Shown: piece by piece, positions 1 to 8,524 of the stretch
Layout: every line of letters starts with the position of its first letter
How positions within the stretch are numbered: the stretch's first letter is position 1
Origin: Luteimonas terricola
GTDB taxonomy: Bacteria; Pseudomonadota; Gammaproteobacteria; Xanthomonadales; Xanthomonadaceae
Assembly: GCF_004352845.1 (NCBI RefSeq)
Contig: NZ_SJRX01000001.1
Span: 1 to 64,000, forward strand
Direction of reading: 5' to 3'
DNA: 64,000 nt
Notes under the pieces: model-generated
Told to the model about the DNA's origin: nothing
What the model saw: the letters and a program-made list of their open reading frames with translations, nothing else
Databases searched by the model: none
Position numbers and translations under genes: made by a program

Positions 1-140
1 GGGCTTCGCGGCTCATGTCCCCCGGCATCCGCCTGGCGGCGGATGCCTCCTCCTTTACTTCCCCGCGAAGCCCTCCCGGCCACGACGGGGCCCTCCAGGT
101 CACGGCAAGGCGTAGCGAAAGAAGCAGACACTCCTCGTCG
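1..140 (+). repeat. Composite structured repeat, copy A
   Basis: Positions 1-73 can fold into a two-stem structure. An outer 11-bp perfect stem pairs 1-11 with 63-73 and may extend beyond the window edge. An inner 10-bp perfect stem pairs 24-33 with 38-47 around a 4-nt loop. The unpaired blocks are CTCATGTCCCCC (12-23) and a TCCTCCTT-type tract (48-62). Positions 86-140 carry a second conserved block. Both blocks recur in the same order on the minus strand at 21773-22090, where the stems differ in sequence but the unpaired blocks are almost identical. I see no ORF supporting a protein here. It could be a REP/MITE-like element or a structured RNA. Confidence 0.7.
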
Positions 141-164
141 AAAAACCCCGCGGGATGCGGGGTT
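141..164 (-). terminator. Rho-independent terminator of the receptor gene
   Basis: A perfect 8-bp stem (144-151 with 157-164) with a 5-nt loop is followed, read on the minus strand, by a run of five T. It lies about 40 bp after the stop of the minus-strand TonB-dependent receptor gene. Confidence 0.75.
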
Positions 165-204
165 GTTCAATTTCAGCGCGGGGAAGTCCCCAACCGTCCT
201 TCGG

Positions 205-3014
205 TCAGAACTCGGTCGAGATGCTGAACGAGTAGGACACGCCCGGGTCGTAGCGCAGGACGTGGATCTTCTGGCCGCCGCCGCCCTCGATGTACTCGTC
301 GTACCCGGTGTCGAGGATGTTGCGCGCCGCGAAGCCCAGGGTCACCGGCGTATCGCCGAAGCGCATGGTCTTGTTCAATACCAGGTCCAGCGTCAGGCCC
401 GGCTCTTCCATGAGGTCCTGCCGCAGGTTGTTGCCGCGGGCCGAGATGCGCTCGCTGACGTAGTTGGCGATCAGCGTGGCCTGGAGGTCCTTTTCGGTGT
501 TCTCGATGCCGAACTGCAGGTTGGCGATGTGCTCCGACTGGCCCTGCATGTCGCTGCCGTCCAGGATCAGGCTGCGTGCGGGCTGCAGGTGGCCCGTGCC
601 GCCGTCTAGGGCCACCGTGTCGCTCGCGTCCGCGTTCACCTCGGACTGCGACCAGGTGTAGTTGGTGGCCAGGTAGAGGCGGCTGCCGTCCCACCAGTCC
701 GCGGCGATGCCCACGTCGAAGTACTTCTTGAACTCGAACTCGGCGCCGTAGACCGTGGCCTCGGGTGCGTTGACGAAGGTCTGCCAGAGGGTGTCGCCAC
801 CGCCGGTGAACATGATCGCTTCGATCGGGCTGTCGATCTGCTTGTAGAACAGGCCGGCGGTGAAGTACTCGCCCGAGCCGAAGAACCACTCGTAGCGGGC
901 GTCGAGGTTGGTCAGCTCGCTGTCGATCAGGTAGGGATTGCCGTACATCTGGCGATCCTTGTCGGGGTCGGTGTACAGCTGCGGCGACAGCTCGCGGAAC
1001 TGCGGACGGGCGATGGTCTGCGAGGCGCCGAAGCGGATCTGCCGGTTCTCTGCGATGTTCCAGGTCAGGGTCAGCGCGGGCAGGAAGTAGTCGTTCTCCA
1101 GCGGCGCCACGCTGCTGGCCACGCGGTTGCCGGTATAGATGTCGTACGGGTGCACCGCCTGGGTGGCGTCCTCGTAGCGGACGCCGAGGGTGCCGCGCAG
1201 GTTGGGGGTGATCTCGCCTTCGACCTGCGCGTAGGTGCCGAGGACCTTGAGCGTGGCGTCGTAGGCAGCCTGGCCGCCGGTGCCCGTGGTCTCCTCGAGC
1301 CTCAGCCAGCCCTGGCTCAGGTTGTAGTCGGAGAACAGGTAGTCGGGGCGCTGGTAGGGGAAGTAGAAGGGCATCTCGGCGCCGCCCCCCGGGCCGTCGC
1401 CCGCGAAGTACCTGAACTCGCGCGACCAGGCATTGCGGTCGTTGTCCATGTACGAGGCGCCGGCGGAAAGCGTGACGTCGCGCTGGACCGGAAGGCGCCA
1501 GGTCAGGTCGACGCCGCCGCTGGCGACCTCGTCCACGACCTCGCTGAAGCGGGTGTAGTTCTCCTGGTTCCGGACCGAGTAGGCCCAGTAGCCGTCACCC
1601 TCGTCGCGGAAGCCGATCTGCTTCTCGTAGGGCACGTCGCGGGTCGCGCGGGCCCAGGCGGCGCGCCATCGTCGCGGAAGCCGATCTGCTTCTCGTAGGG
1701 CACGTCGCGGGTCGCGCGGGCCCAGGCGGCGCGCCACTCGACCTTGAGGTCGTCGTACTCGCCAAAGGAGTGTTCGCCGCTGACCTGGTTGTTGATCATT
1801 TCGCGCTCGAACCAGCGGGTGTCGTCTTCGCGGACGCGATAGCCGCTGATGTTGTCCATGCCGGCGCGGCTGCGGGCTTCCTTGAGGGTGTCGTGCACGT
1901 ACAGGGTCGTCAGGTCGATCCTGTTGCGCCCCCATTCGTAGCCGGCGCCGAGCAGGGCGTTGACGCGGGCGTTGTTGCGGGTGGTGAGGAACTCGTAGTC
2001 CTTGCCGTAGGACAGGGTTTCCAGGTTGTCGCCGAGGAACACGCCCTGTTCCTGGTCGCCGAACGTGGTGCGCCACTTGTTGTCGAAGCCGGCCGCGGCG
2101 ATGAAGCCGATGCGCGCGTCATCGCCCATCTCGGCGGAATAGCCGGCGCTGAAGCCGAAGTTGACGTCCGGATCGATGTCGTCCTTTTCCTGCAGGACAT
2201 TGACGCTGGCGTTCTCGAGGCTGCGGCCGATCACCGCGAGCTCTTCATTGCTGAAGTTGTTGCGGTCGACCCGCTTGCCGGTGTCCATGGCATCGCGGAG
2301 CGCGCGCGGAATCTTGCGGGTGCCGTCGTCGTAGCCCCACCAGTCGTCGTCACCGCCGCCATAGTAGGTCAGGCCCTTCTCGCCGGTGGTGCCGTCATTG
2401 AAGCCGCCGCCCACGCTGATCTTGAAGAAGGGTTCTTCGGGGATGCTCAGCGACTGCAGGTCGATCACGCCGCCGCCGAACTCGCCGGGATACCTGGCCG
2501 AATAGGTCTTCTGCACGGTCATGCTCTGCAGGGCTTCGGCGGGGAACAGGTCCAGGGGCACGACGCGCTGCATCGGCTCCGGGCTGGGAAGGGGCGAGCC
2601 GTTGAGCAGCGCCGAGGAGTAGCGCTCGCCGAGGCCGCGAACGTAGACGTACTTGTCGCCGACGATGCTCACGCCGGACACGCGCTGCAGGGCAGCGGCC
2701 GCGTCGGAGTCGCCGGTGCGCTCGAAGTCCTCGCGGGTGACGAACGAGGCGACCTCGGCGGTCTGCAGCATCGGCTCGGGAATGTATTCGCCGCGCACTT
2801 CGACCGTATCGAGCGTCGCCGCCTGGTCGGCGGGCGCCTGCTGCGCGGTGGCCGTGGCGGCCGACTGCGCAATCGTGGCCTGCACGATCGTGGCCTGGGG
2901 CGGTACCGCGGCCTGGCCGCCGGGGCTTTCAGGCTGCTGGGCCCATGCGCCCTGGCATGCGATGAGGGTGGTGATCGCGACGAACAGGCCGCTGCGTGAC
3001 GGAGTGCGCTTCAT
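205..3014 (-). pseudogene. TonB-dependent receptor, frameshifted by a 68-bp tandem duplication
   Basis: An outer-membrane TonB-dependent receptor. It has a signal peptide (MKRTPSRSG start, cleavage near AWAQ), an N-terminal plug domain with YVRGLGERYSS and a GGGVIDLQS-type plug end, and a long beta-barrel ending in aromatic SFSISTEF. The reading frame breaks at a perfect 68-bp tandem duplication (1601-1736). Both halves encode the segment RAAWARATRDVPYEKQIGFR, one in each frame. Removing one copy restores an uninterrupted 913-residue receptor, a normal length for the family. It lies 91 bp downstream of the lipoprotein gene on the same strand, so the two are probably an operon. The ligand is unknown. 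The lesion could be a real recent mutation, a reversible slippage state or an assembly error. Confidence 0.85.
1601..1736. repeat. Perfect 68-bp tandem duplication
   Basis: Copy 1 is 1601-1668 and copy 2 is 1669-1736. They are identical at all 68 positions and directly adjacent. Because 68 is not a multiple of three, the duplication shifts the reading frame of the TonB-dependent receptor that contains it. Perfect identity implies a very recent origin. Confidence 0.95.
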
Positions 3015-3060
3015 ATTGGGACCTTGGGCTAGCGGATACGGGCCGGGGCGTAATGGGGCG

Positions 3061-3083
3061 GGGGCGGCCAAGCTGGCCGCCCC
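3061..3083. other. Intercistronic hairpin between lipoprotein and receptor genes
   Basis: A 10-bp perfect inverted repeat (3061-3070 with 3074-3083, 3-nt loop) sits in the 91-bp gap between the two minus-strand genes. There is no T-run on either side, so it looks more like an mRNA-stabilising or attenuating hairpin than a simple terminator. Confidence 0.5.
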
Positions 3084-3105
3084 CTGTTGGAGTGTCGAGC
3101 CCGGA

Positions 3106-4614
3106 TCAGCAGGAACTGTCGGCGGTGAGGCCGCAGGTCCAGCCCTGCCACCAGGTGTCGCTCGCGTCCTTCACGCCGCCGATGTAGTCGACCTGGCGGA
3201 AGAAGTCGTGCTTGCCGGGCAGGTCCGCAGCGGCTGGGACGGCGCTCTCGTTGGCACCGTTGACGAACACACTGGTCAGGGTCGAGTTGCCCGCGACCGT
3301 GTTGACGCCGGCAGCGAAGGCCGCTTCGGCATCGGCATTGTTGAAGTTGTTCGGGCAGCCGAAGAAGACCGATTCGAGGGTGGCGGCGCTGCCGCGCTCG
3401 GGGACGTGCTCGATGCTCAGGCAGGTCTCGCCCTTGCCCGTGCCGCCGGCCTTGCGGGTGACCACGGTGTTGTAGATCTCGGCGCGGGCACCCAGGTTGA
3501 CGGTGAAGCCCGAGCCGTTGCCGCTGCTGCCGCCGGCGCGACCGACATAGGTGAAGTTGGCGACGTGGGGGTTCGAGTACTGCTCGGGCGACAGCGGGAT
3601 GGGATTGCTGCTGTTGGTGCCGGACCACTCGTTCATGTTGTCGCCGGTGCTGTCGCGCTGGACCGCGATGCCGAACTGCACCCCGCCGTTCCAGCCGGAG
3701 TCGATGTCGAGGCTGTCGTCGCTGGCTCCGGTGATCACGATGTAGCGGGCGTTGACCGTGCCGCCAAAGATCTCGATGCCGTCGTCCGAGCTGTTGTGGA
3801 CGTGGATGTACTCGACGGTGGTGCCGTTGCCGACGCCGCCCATGGTCAGGCCCTGGAGCTCGTTGCCGCCCGAGAAGGCGAAGCCGGAGTACCTGATCTG
3901 CATGTACTGCACGGTGCCCGAGTTGTCGGTTGCCGAGTTGCCGCCGTACATGCCGAGGTCACCGCCCTCGATCCTGGTTTCGCACTGCGCGGTGCCCGGC
4001 GTGAAGTCGCCGATGCAGGTGTTGACCGGCGCGCGGCCGGCCAGCACGAGGCCGCCCCACCTGCCGTCGGTTTCAGGGCCGGCGCCGCCTTCGATGTCGA
4101 TCTTGGCGGTCATGATGATCGGCTCCTCGGCGGTGCCCAGGGCGTAGATCTTCGAGCCGCGGTTGACGATCAGCGCGTCGGGGCCGGCGGAGGCGTAGAT
4201 GGTCACGCCTTCCTCGATGTTGAGGATGCCTTCGCGGGCACCCGTCCTCGGGGCGGCAGGGTCACCGCCCATGTCTTCGCCGACGTGGACCGCGCCATTG
4301 ATGGCGTAGACCGTGCCGGCAAGCTTCGGGACGGTGAGCTCGCCGATGATGCGCTCCGGCAGTTCGCAGGCGCGGAGGTCGGCGATGATGCCGATGTTCT
4401 GGAAACCGGTCGGGCAGGACTCGGCGGGGCCAGCCGTCGGCGGCGGCTCGCTCGGCGGCGGCGGCGGCGGAGGCGGAGGCGGAGCGGCCGGCGGAGGCGG
4501 GAACGCACCCTCGCCAGGCGAGGCAACGCGGTCGGAACCGCCGCCGCAGGCGCTCAGCGCGAGCACCGCGCCGAAAGTCATGAGAAGGGCCTTGGAACTG
4601 TGGCGCATGGACAT
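3106..4614 (-). CDS. Surface lipoprotein, probable beta-helix, partner of TonB-dependent receptor
   Basis: A 502-residue secreted protein. The N-terminus has a lipoprotein signal with lipobox LSAC, then GGGSD, then a proline-rich linker of about 25 residues, a usual spacer for lipid-anchored surface proteins. The remainder is rich in short Gly/Asn/Asp strand-turn units (for example SSDDGIEIFGG and ASDDSLDIDSG), consistent with a right-handed parallel beta-helix or similar repeat fold. Four cysteines near the C-terminus may form disulfides. A gene with an adjacent TonB-dependent receptor downstream suggests a surface lipoprotein that captures or processes a ligand for that receptor. Pho-box-like sequences lie upstream. 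The start at 4614 has a GGAG about 10 nt upstream; 4608 is an alternative. The ligand and any enzymatic activity are unknown. Confidence 0.7.
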   Translation of the reverse strand: MSMRHSSKALLMTFGAVLALSACGGGSDRVASPGEGAFPPPPAAPPPPPPPPPPSEPPPTAGPAESCPTGFQNIGIIADLRACELPERIIGELTVPKLAGTVYAINGAVHVGEDMGGDPAAPRTGAREGILNIEEGVTIYASAGPDALIVNRGSKIYALGTAEEPIIMTAKIDIEGGAGPETDGRWGGLVLAGRAPVNTCIGDFTPGTAQCETRIEGGDLGMYGGNSATDNSGTVQYMQIRYSGFAFSGGNELQGLTMGGVGNGTTVEYIHVHNSSDDGIEIFGGTVNARYIVITGASDDSLDIDSGWNGGVQFGIAVQRDSTGDNMNEWSGTNSSNPIPLSPEQYSNPHVANFTYVGRAGGSSGNGSGFTVNLGARAEIYNTVVTRKAGGTGKGETCLSIEHVPERGSAATLESVFFGCPNNFNNADAEAAFAAGVNTVAGNSTLTSVFVNGANESAVPAAADLPGKHDFFRQVDYIGGVKDASDTWWQGWTCGLTADSSC

Positions 4615-4731
4615 CGGTAGGTCTCCGGGAGGAAAGGACTGCGGACGCAGCGGTGGAACCGCGGCCGGTGCGCGCCTGGCAAGGCGGCGTCCGCTGCGTT
4701 CCGGATGAATCGGGGATGAAGGCTAGAGGTC

Positions 4732-4753
4732 GTTCGTGACAGCTTTCTTGCAG
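4732..4753 (-). promoter_or_regulatory. Pho-box-like site facing the lipoprotein/receptor operon
   Basis: On the minus strand the site reads CTGCAAG, a 4-nt spacer, then CTGTCAC. The second half is a perfect PhoB half-site and the first is weaker (4 of 7). The 11-bp spacing is that of a Pho box. It lies about 120 bp upstream of the lipoprotein start. A weak -10-like TAGCCT/CTTCAT follows. Confidence 0.4.
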
Positions 4754-4812
4754 TTGTGGTCGGCATCGCCAACGCCGGTCACATGCGACATTCCGATGAC
4801 GGTTGCATGTCG

Positions 4813-4834
4813 CTGTCATGTCGCTGTCATGTGC
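4813..4834 (+). promoter_or_regulatory. Pho box (PhoB operator)
   Basis: Two exact CTGTCAT heptamers (4813-4819 and 4824-4830) are separated by 4 bp, giving the 11-bp period of the PhoB consensus. A degenerate third repeat in phase begins at 4802. The site reads toward the oxygenase gene starting at 4866. It could also serve the divergent lipoprotein/receptor operon. Confidence 0.65.
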
Positions 4835-4865
4835 TGCTGGCCTGCTTTGTGCCGTCAGGAGCTGG

Positions 4866-5732
4866 ATGGGGCGGGAGCGGATGGACAGGCCGGAAATCGA
4901 TGCGGCGTTGATGCAGTGGTTGCTGGAGCGTGTGCAGTCGGGTGCGTCGCCGGAGGATGTGGTCGCGGCGATGGTCGGGCGCGGCTGGAAGGAGGGCGAC
5001 GCGGTCGCTGCCCTCGAATCCGCGATGCGCGAGCACCTCGAGGCCCACGCCCGCGACAACGACCTGCCGCCGCCCGAGCGCGTGCCCGCGCCGCTGGCGT
5101 TGAACGGACCTTCGGTGATCGAGGCTGGTGACCGCCGGGTAACCGTGCTCGCCAACCTGCTGCACCCCCGGGTGGTGGTCTTCGGCAGCGTGCTGTCGGA
5201 CGCGGAGTGCGACGCCCTGGTGGCGATGGGGCGCGAGCGGCTGCGGCCGTCGTCGGTCATGAACATGGACACCGGCTCGGACGAGGTGCAGTCGGGGCGC
5301 ACCAGCGACGGCATGTTTTTTCGCCGCGGCGAGAACGCGCTCTGTGACCGGGTCGAGCGCCGCCTGGCTGCCCTGGTCGACTGGCCGCTGGAAAACGGCG
5401 AGGGCCTGCAGCTGCTGCGCTACGGCCCCGGCGCCGAGTACAAGCCGCACTACGATTATTTCGACCCTGCGCGGGTGGGCGCGAGCGGGACCCTGGCGCG
5501 CGGCGGCCAACGGGTGGCGTCGATCGTGATGTACCTCAACACGCCGGCGCACGGGGGTGCCACGACGTTTCCCGATGCGCGGTTCGAAGTTGCGGCGGTC
5601 AAGGGCAATGCGGCCTTCTTCACCTACGACCGCCCGCACCCGATGACGGGCAGCCTGCACGGCGGCGCACCGGTGATCGAAGGGGAAAAGTGGGTCGCGA
5701 CCAAATGGCTGCGGGTCGGTCGCTACGATTGA
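4866..5732 (+). CDS. Prolyl 4-hydroxylase-like 2OG-Fe(II) oxygenase
   Basis: A 288-residue protein whose C-terminal two thirds match the P4H-type 2-oxoglutarate/Fe(II) dioxygenase fold. The HxD pair is in KPHYDYFDP, and the distal iron-binding His and 2OG-binding Lys are in SLHGGAPVIEGEKWVATKW. The N-terminal 90 or so residues are a helical extension of unknown role. Such enzymes hydroxylate proline or other residues; the substrate here is unknown. An AGGAG lies 4 nt before the ATG at 4866; 4881 is an alternative start. A strong Pho box ends about 30 bp upstream, suggesting phosphate-responsive expression. It is transcribed divergently from the lipoprotein/receptor pair. Confidence 0.8.
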   Translation: MGRERMDRPEIDAALMQWLLERVQSGASPEDVVAAMVGRGWKEGDAVAALESAMREHLEAHARDNDLPPPERVPAPLALNGPSVIEAGDRRVTVLANLLHPRVVVFGSVLSDAECDALVAMGRERLRPSSVMNMDTGSDEVQSGRTSDGMFFRRGENALCDRVERRLAALVDWPLENGEGLQLLRYGPGAEYKPHYDYFDPARVGASGTLARGGQRVASIVMYLNTPAHGGATTFPDARFEVAAVKGNAAFFTYDRPHPMTGSLHGGAPVIEGEKWVATKWLRVGRYD

Positions 5733-5870
5733 GCTGCCGCTGGTCGGCAGCCTGCTACCGCTGATCAGCAATAGCGGTGTTTGTCATAGAGCTGTAACCC
5801 ACGGCTGGGCGCCGCGTAGTGAGATCGGTCCATCACTCACTGACAGGCGCCAGCGCGCGGGAGCACCATC

Positions 5871-6560
5871 ATGCAGCGGATCGCGATTCCCTTTCTTCTT
5901 TCCCTGGCACTGCCGTTCGCGGCGCAGGCCTCGGGTACGCCGGCGCCGTCCACGCAGCAGGTCTACACCTTCACCGTGGAACTTGGCGCCGATGGCCGGA
6001 TCGCCGGCATCGCACCCCACGGCATCGCGCCCGGCAACAGCGGCGACGCGCTGGCCGCGGAGATCCGCAACTGGGTGTTCAACCCCGGCGAGGGCGCTGG
6101 CGACACGGCCACCACCTTCCTGCGCGTGGTGGTGGACGAAGCCGCCGGCGGCGGCTACGACGTGGTCTCGGCCACCACCGGCCCGGCACTCGCGGCGATG
6201 ACCCCGCCCGAGTACCCGATGCGCGACCAGTTGGCGGGCAACGAAGGCATGGTGGTGCTGCGGCTCGAGGTCGGCGCCGACGGCGCGGTGCGGGCATCCG
6301 ACGTGCATGTCGCCACCGGTACGGTCTCGCGCGCGATGGCGGCGGCCGCGGCGGACGCGTCACGCCAGTGGCGCTTCTCGCCGGAGCACGTCGCCGGCAA
6401 GGCGGTGCCGTCGACCCTGTTGTGGCCGGTGTGCTACCTCGGCCCGGCGTCGAACACCTCGGCCTGCAGCTGGACCGGCCCCGACGCGCTGCGATTCTCC
6501 AGCAAGACCGTGTTGCCGCTGGATCCCAAGGTCACCGTGTCCTACACCGCGGCGCGCTGA
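5871..6560 (+). CDS. Periplasmic protein with TonB-C-like domain
   Basis: A 229-residue protein with a Sec signal peptide (cleavage near AAQA). The C-terminal half (about residues 100-190) resembles the TonB C-terminal domain: PPEYPMRDQLAGNEGMVVLR, then a VGADGAVRASDV-type strand and SRQWRFSPEH. Unlike a true TonB it has no Pro-rich spanning region and no retained membrane anchor, so it is probably a soluble periplasmic protein. A GGGAG lies just upstream of the ATG. It follows the oxygenase gene on the same strand with a 138-bp gap. Its role is unknown; association with a receptor or envelope complex is only an inference. Confidence 0.65.
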   Translation: MQRIAIPFLLSLALPFAAQASGTPAPSTQQVYTFTVELGADGRIAGIAPHGIAPGNSGDALAAEIRNWVFNPGEGAGDTATTFLRVVVDEAAGGGYDVVSATTGPALAAMTPPEYPMRDQLAGNEGMVVLRLEVGADGAVRASDVHVATGTVSRAMAAAAADASRQWRFSPEHVAGKAVPSTLLWPVCYLGPASNTSACSWTGPDALRFSSKTVLPLDPKVTVSYTAAR

Positions 6561-6585
6561 GCGCGCTGCATCGCGGCCCGCCGCA

Positions 6586-7299
6586 TCAGGCGGCGGGCCC
6601 GGTACCCGGGGGCGGCCGATCGAGGGGTGTGTCGGGCGGCGCCTTGTCGGGCCAGGTGCACAGGTCGCGGATCACGCACGGCCCGCACTCCGGCCGCCGC
6701 GCCTTGCAGACGTAGCGGCCGTGCAGGATCAGCCAGTGGTGGGCGTCGTGCAGGTACTCCGCCGGCACCCGTTTGAGCAGTCGGTCTTCCACCGCGCGCA
6801 CGTTCTTGCCCTGCGCCAGGCCGGTGCGGTTGGAGACGCGGAAGATGTGCGTGTCCACGGCCATGGTCGGTTCGCCGAAGGCGGTGTTGAGCACCACGTT
6901 GGCGGTCTTGCGTCCGACGCCGGGCAGCGCCTCGAGTTCAGCGCGCGTGCGCGGCACCTCGCCGCCGTGGCGTTCGAGCAGCAAGGTCGCCATCGCCGCT
7001 ACGTTGGCGGCCTTGGCGTTGTACAGGCCGATGGTGCTGATGTAGCGCTTGAGGCCGTCCTCGCCCAGGGCGGCGATCGCGGCGGGCGTATTGGCCACCG
7101 GGAACAGGCGCCGCGTGGCCTTGTTGACGCCGACGTCGGTGGCTTGCGCGGACAGCGTCACCGCCACCAGCAGTTCATAGGGCGTCGAGTATTCAAGCTC
7201 GGTGGTTGGCTTCGGGTCGAGTTCCGACAGGCGCGCGAACATCTCGCGCACGTGTGCGTTGGGCATCACCCGGCCGCGGCGTTCGCGCGCGGCGCTCAT
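6586..7299 (-). CDS. nth: Endonuclease III
   Basis: A base-excision repair DNA glycosylase/AP lyase that removes oxidised pyrimidines. The 237-residue protein has the helix-hairpin-helix LPGVGRKTANVV with the catalytic Lys, the catalytic Asp in AVDTHIFR, and the C-terminal 4Fe-4S cluster ligands C-x6-C-x2-C-x5-C in the CKARRPECGPCVIRDLC region. The start at 7299 overlaps the stop of the upstream small gene by 4 bp (ATGA), so the two are translationally coupled. A shorter start at the MPNAH methionine would match family length more closely. Confidence 0.95.
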   Translation of the reverse strand: MSAARERRGRVMPNAHVREMFARLSELDPKPTTELEYSTPYELLVAVTLSAQATDVGVNKATRRLFPVANTPAAIAALGEDGLKRYISTIGLYNAKAANVAAMATLLLERHGGEVPRTRAELEALPGVGRKTANVVLNTAFGEPTMAVDTHIFRVSNRTGLAQGKNVRAVEDRLLKRVPAEYLHDAHHWLILHGRYVCKARRPECGPCVIRDLCTWPDKAPPDTPLDRPPPGTGPAA

Positions 7300-7736
7300 G
7301 AGCGCGGCCCAGACGTGCGCGCCCTTGCGCGGGCCAGCGCGGCGGCGGCGGCGGGAGGCAGGGAGGGGCGATGCGGGATGGCCGGAGCAGTGGTGCCCGC
7401 GGCCAACCCGTCATCGGCAGCGGCCGGAGCGGGTGGAAGCGATCGCGCGCGCCTGCGCTCCTCGGCGATGCGCTCCAGGCGTTTTGCACGCGCGCGGTAG
7501 CGATCGCGCGCGGCCCAGGCCGCGAGCAGGCGGTCGCGCGCCGCGACCAGCAGGTCGTTGGTCGTGTCGTCCAGCCCCGGCAGCGCCACGAAGCCGGCGA
7601 GCCCGGCCCCGATCGCCGCATCGATGTCGTCGGCGCGCAGCAGCGCAAGGATGCGAAGCGACTGTGCCGCGTCGGGCGCAGCCGGGGCAGGACCGGCGTT
7701 GAAGCCGGGACCGGTCTCGGGACGGTCGGCCACCAT
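7296..7736 (-). CDS. Hypothetical protein coupled to nth
   Basis: A 146-residue protein that I do not recognise. The middle, about residues 25-95, is predicted helical (SLRILALLRADDIDAAIGAG, then a basic RYRARAKRLERIAEERRRAR helix). The ends are Ala/Pro-rich and likely disordered. Its stop overlaps the start of nth by 4 bp and it begins 8 bp after the upstream crotonase gene ends, so the three form one minus-strand transcription unit. The basic helix could contact nucleic acid, but nothing in the sequence establishes a function. Confidence 0.6.
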   Translation of the reverse strand: MVADRPETGPGFNAGPAPAAPDAAQSLRILALLRADDIDAAIGAGLAGFVALPGLDDTTNDLLVAARDRLLAAWAARDRYRARAKRLERIAEERRRARSLPPAPAAADDGLAAGTTAPAIPHRPSLPPAAAAALARARARTSGPRS

Positions 7737-7744
7737 GCCGTGGC

Positions 7745-8524
7745 TCAACGGTTGTCGAACGCCGGCTTGCGGCGCTCGAGGAAGGCGGTCATGCCCTCGC
7801 GTGCATCCGCGGTGGAGAACGCAAGGCCGAACTGCGCGCTTTCGTATTCGAGGCCGTCGTCGATGGCGCACTCGCCGCCGACGTGGATGGCATCGAGGAT
7901 CCCGCGCATCGCCAGCGGCGCGTTGGCGGCGAGCTTCGTGGCCAGGGCCATGGTCTCGGCGTCCAGCCCGTCGGCAGGCACCACGCGATTGACCAGGCCG
8001 AGCTCGAGCGCGCGCGCGGCATCCACCGGCGCGCCGGTCAATGTCAGCTCCAGCGCGAAGGCGCGGCCGACCAGGCGCAGCAGGCGCTGGCTGCCGCCGA
8101 AGCCGGGCAGCAGGCCAAGGGTGACCTCGGGCAGGCCGAGCTTCGCGGTGTCGGCGGCGATGCGCAGGTGGCAGCACATCGCCAGTTCCAGGCCGCCGCC
8201 CAGGGCGAAGCCGTTGATCATCGCCACCACCGGCTTGGGCATGCGCTCCATGCGCCGCATCAGGCGCTGGCCGACCAGCGAGAAATCACGCGCCTGGACC
8301 GCGCTCAGCCCGGACATCTCGGCGATGTCGGCACCGGCGACGAAGGCCTTGCCGCCGCTGCCGGTGAGGACCAGCGCACGCACCGCCTCGTCGGCCGCGG
8401 CGGCGTCGAAGGCGGCGTGCAGCGCTTCGAGCGTGGCCCTGTTGAGCGCATTCAGCTTGTCTGGACGGTTGATGGTGAGAACGCGGACGGCACCGTGGTC
8501 GGTCGTGAGAATGAGTTGGGACAT
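7745..8524 (-). CDS. Enoyl-CoA hydratase/isomerase family protein
   Basis: A 259-residue crotonase-fold enzyme. The oxyanion-hole segments are visible (GKAFVAGADIAEM and NGFALGGGLELAM), and both catalytic glutamates of a true hydratase are present, in GGGLELAM and in LPEVTLGLLPG. It most likely hydrates 2-enoyl-CoA in fatty acid or related acyl-CoA degradation. The length and start (MSQLILTTD) fit the family. The exact substrate chain length cannot be read from the sequence. Confidence 0.9.
   Translation of the reverse strand: MSQLILTTDHGAVRVLTINRPDKLNALNRATLEALHAAFDAAAADEAVRALVLTGSGGKAFVAGADIAEMSGLSAVQARDFSLVGQRLMRRMERMPKPVVAMINGFALGGGLELAMCCHLRIAADTAKLGLPEVTLGLLPGFGGSQRLLRLVGRAFALELTLTGAPVDAARALELGLVNRVVPADGLDAETMALATKLAANAPLAMRGILDAIHVGGECAIDDGLEYESAQFGLAFSTADAREGMTAFLERRKPAFDNR

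Noticed and set aside
173-889. Long minus-strand Arg-rich frames overlapping the receptor gene
   Set aside because: They are out-of-frame translations of a high-GC coding region with biased Arg/Pro/Gly composition and no recognisable motif.
1770-2999. A 409-residue plus-strand frame opposite the receptor
   Set aside because: It is antisense to a clear TonB-dependent receptor; its Ala/Val/Gly-rich sequence has no domain.
4803-4866. Upstream TTG start for the oxygenase
   Set aside because: It would place the Pho box inside the coding region and lacks a ribosome site; 4866 has AGGAG upstream.
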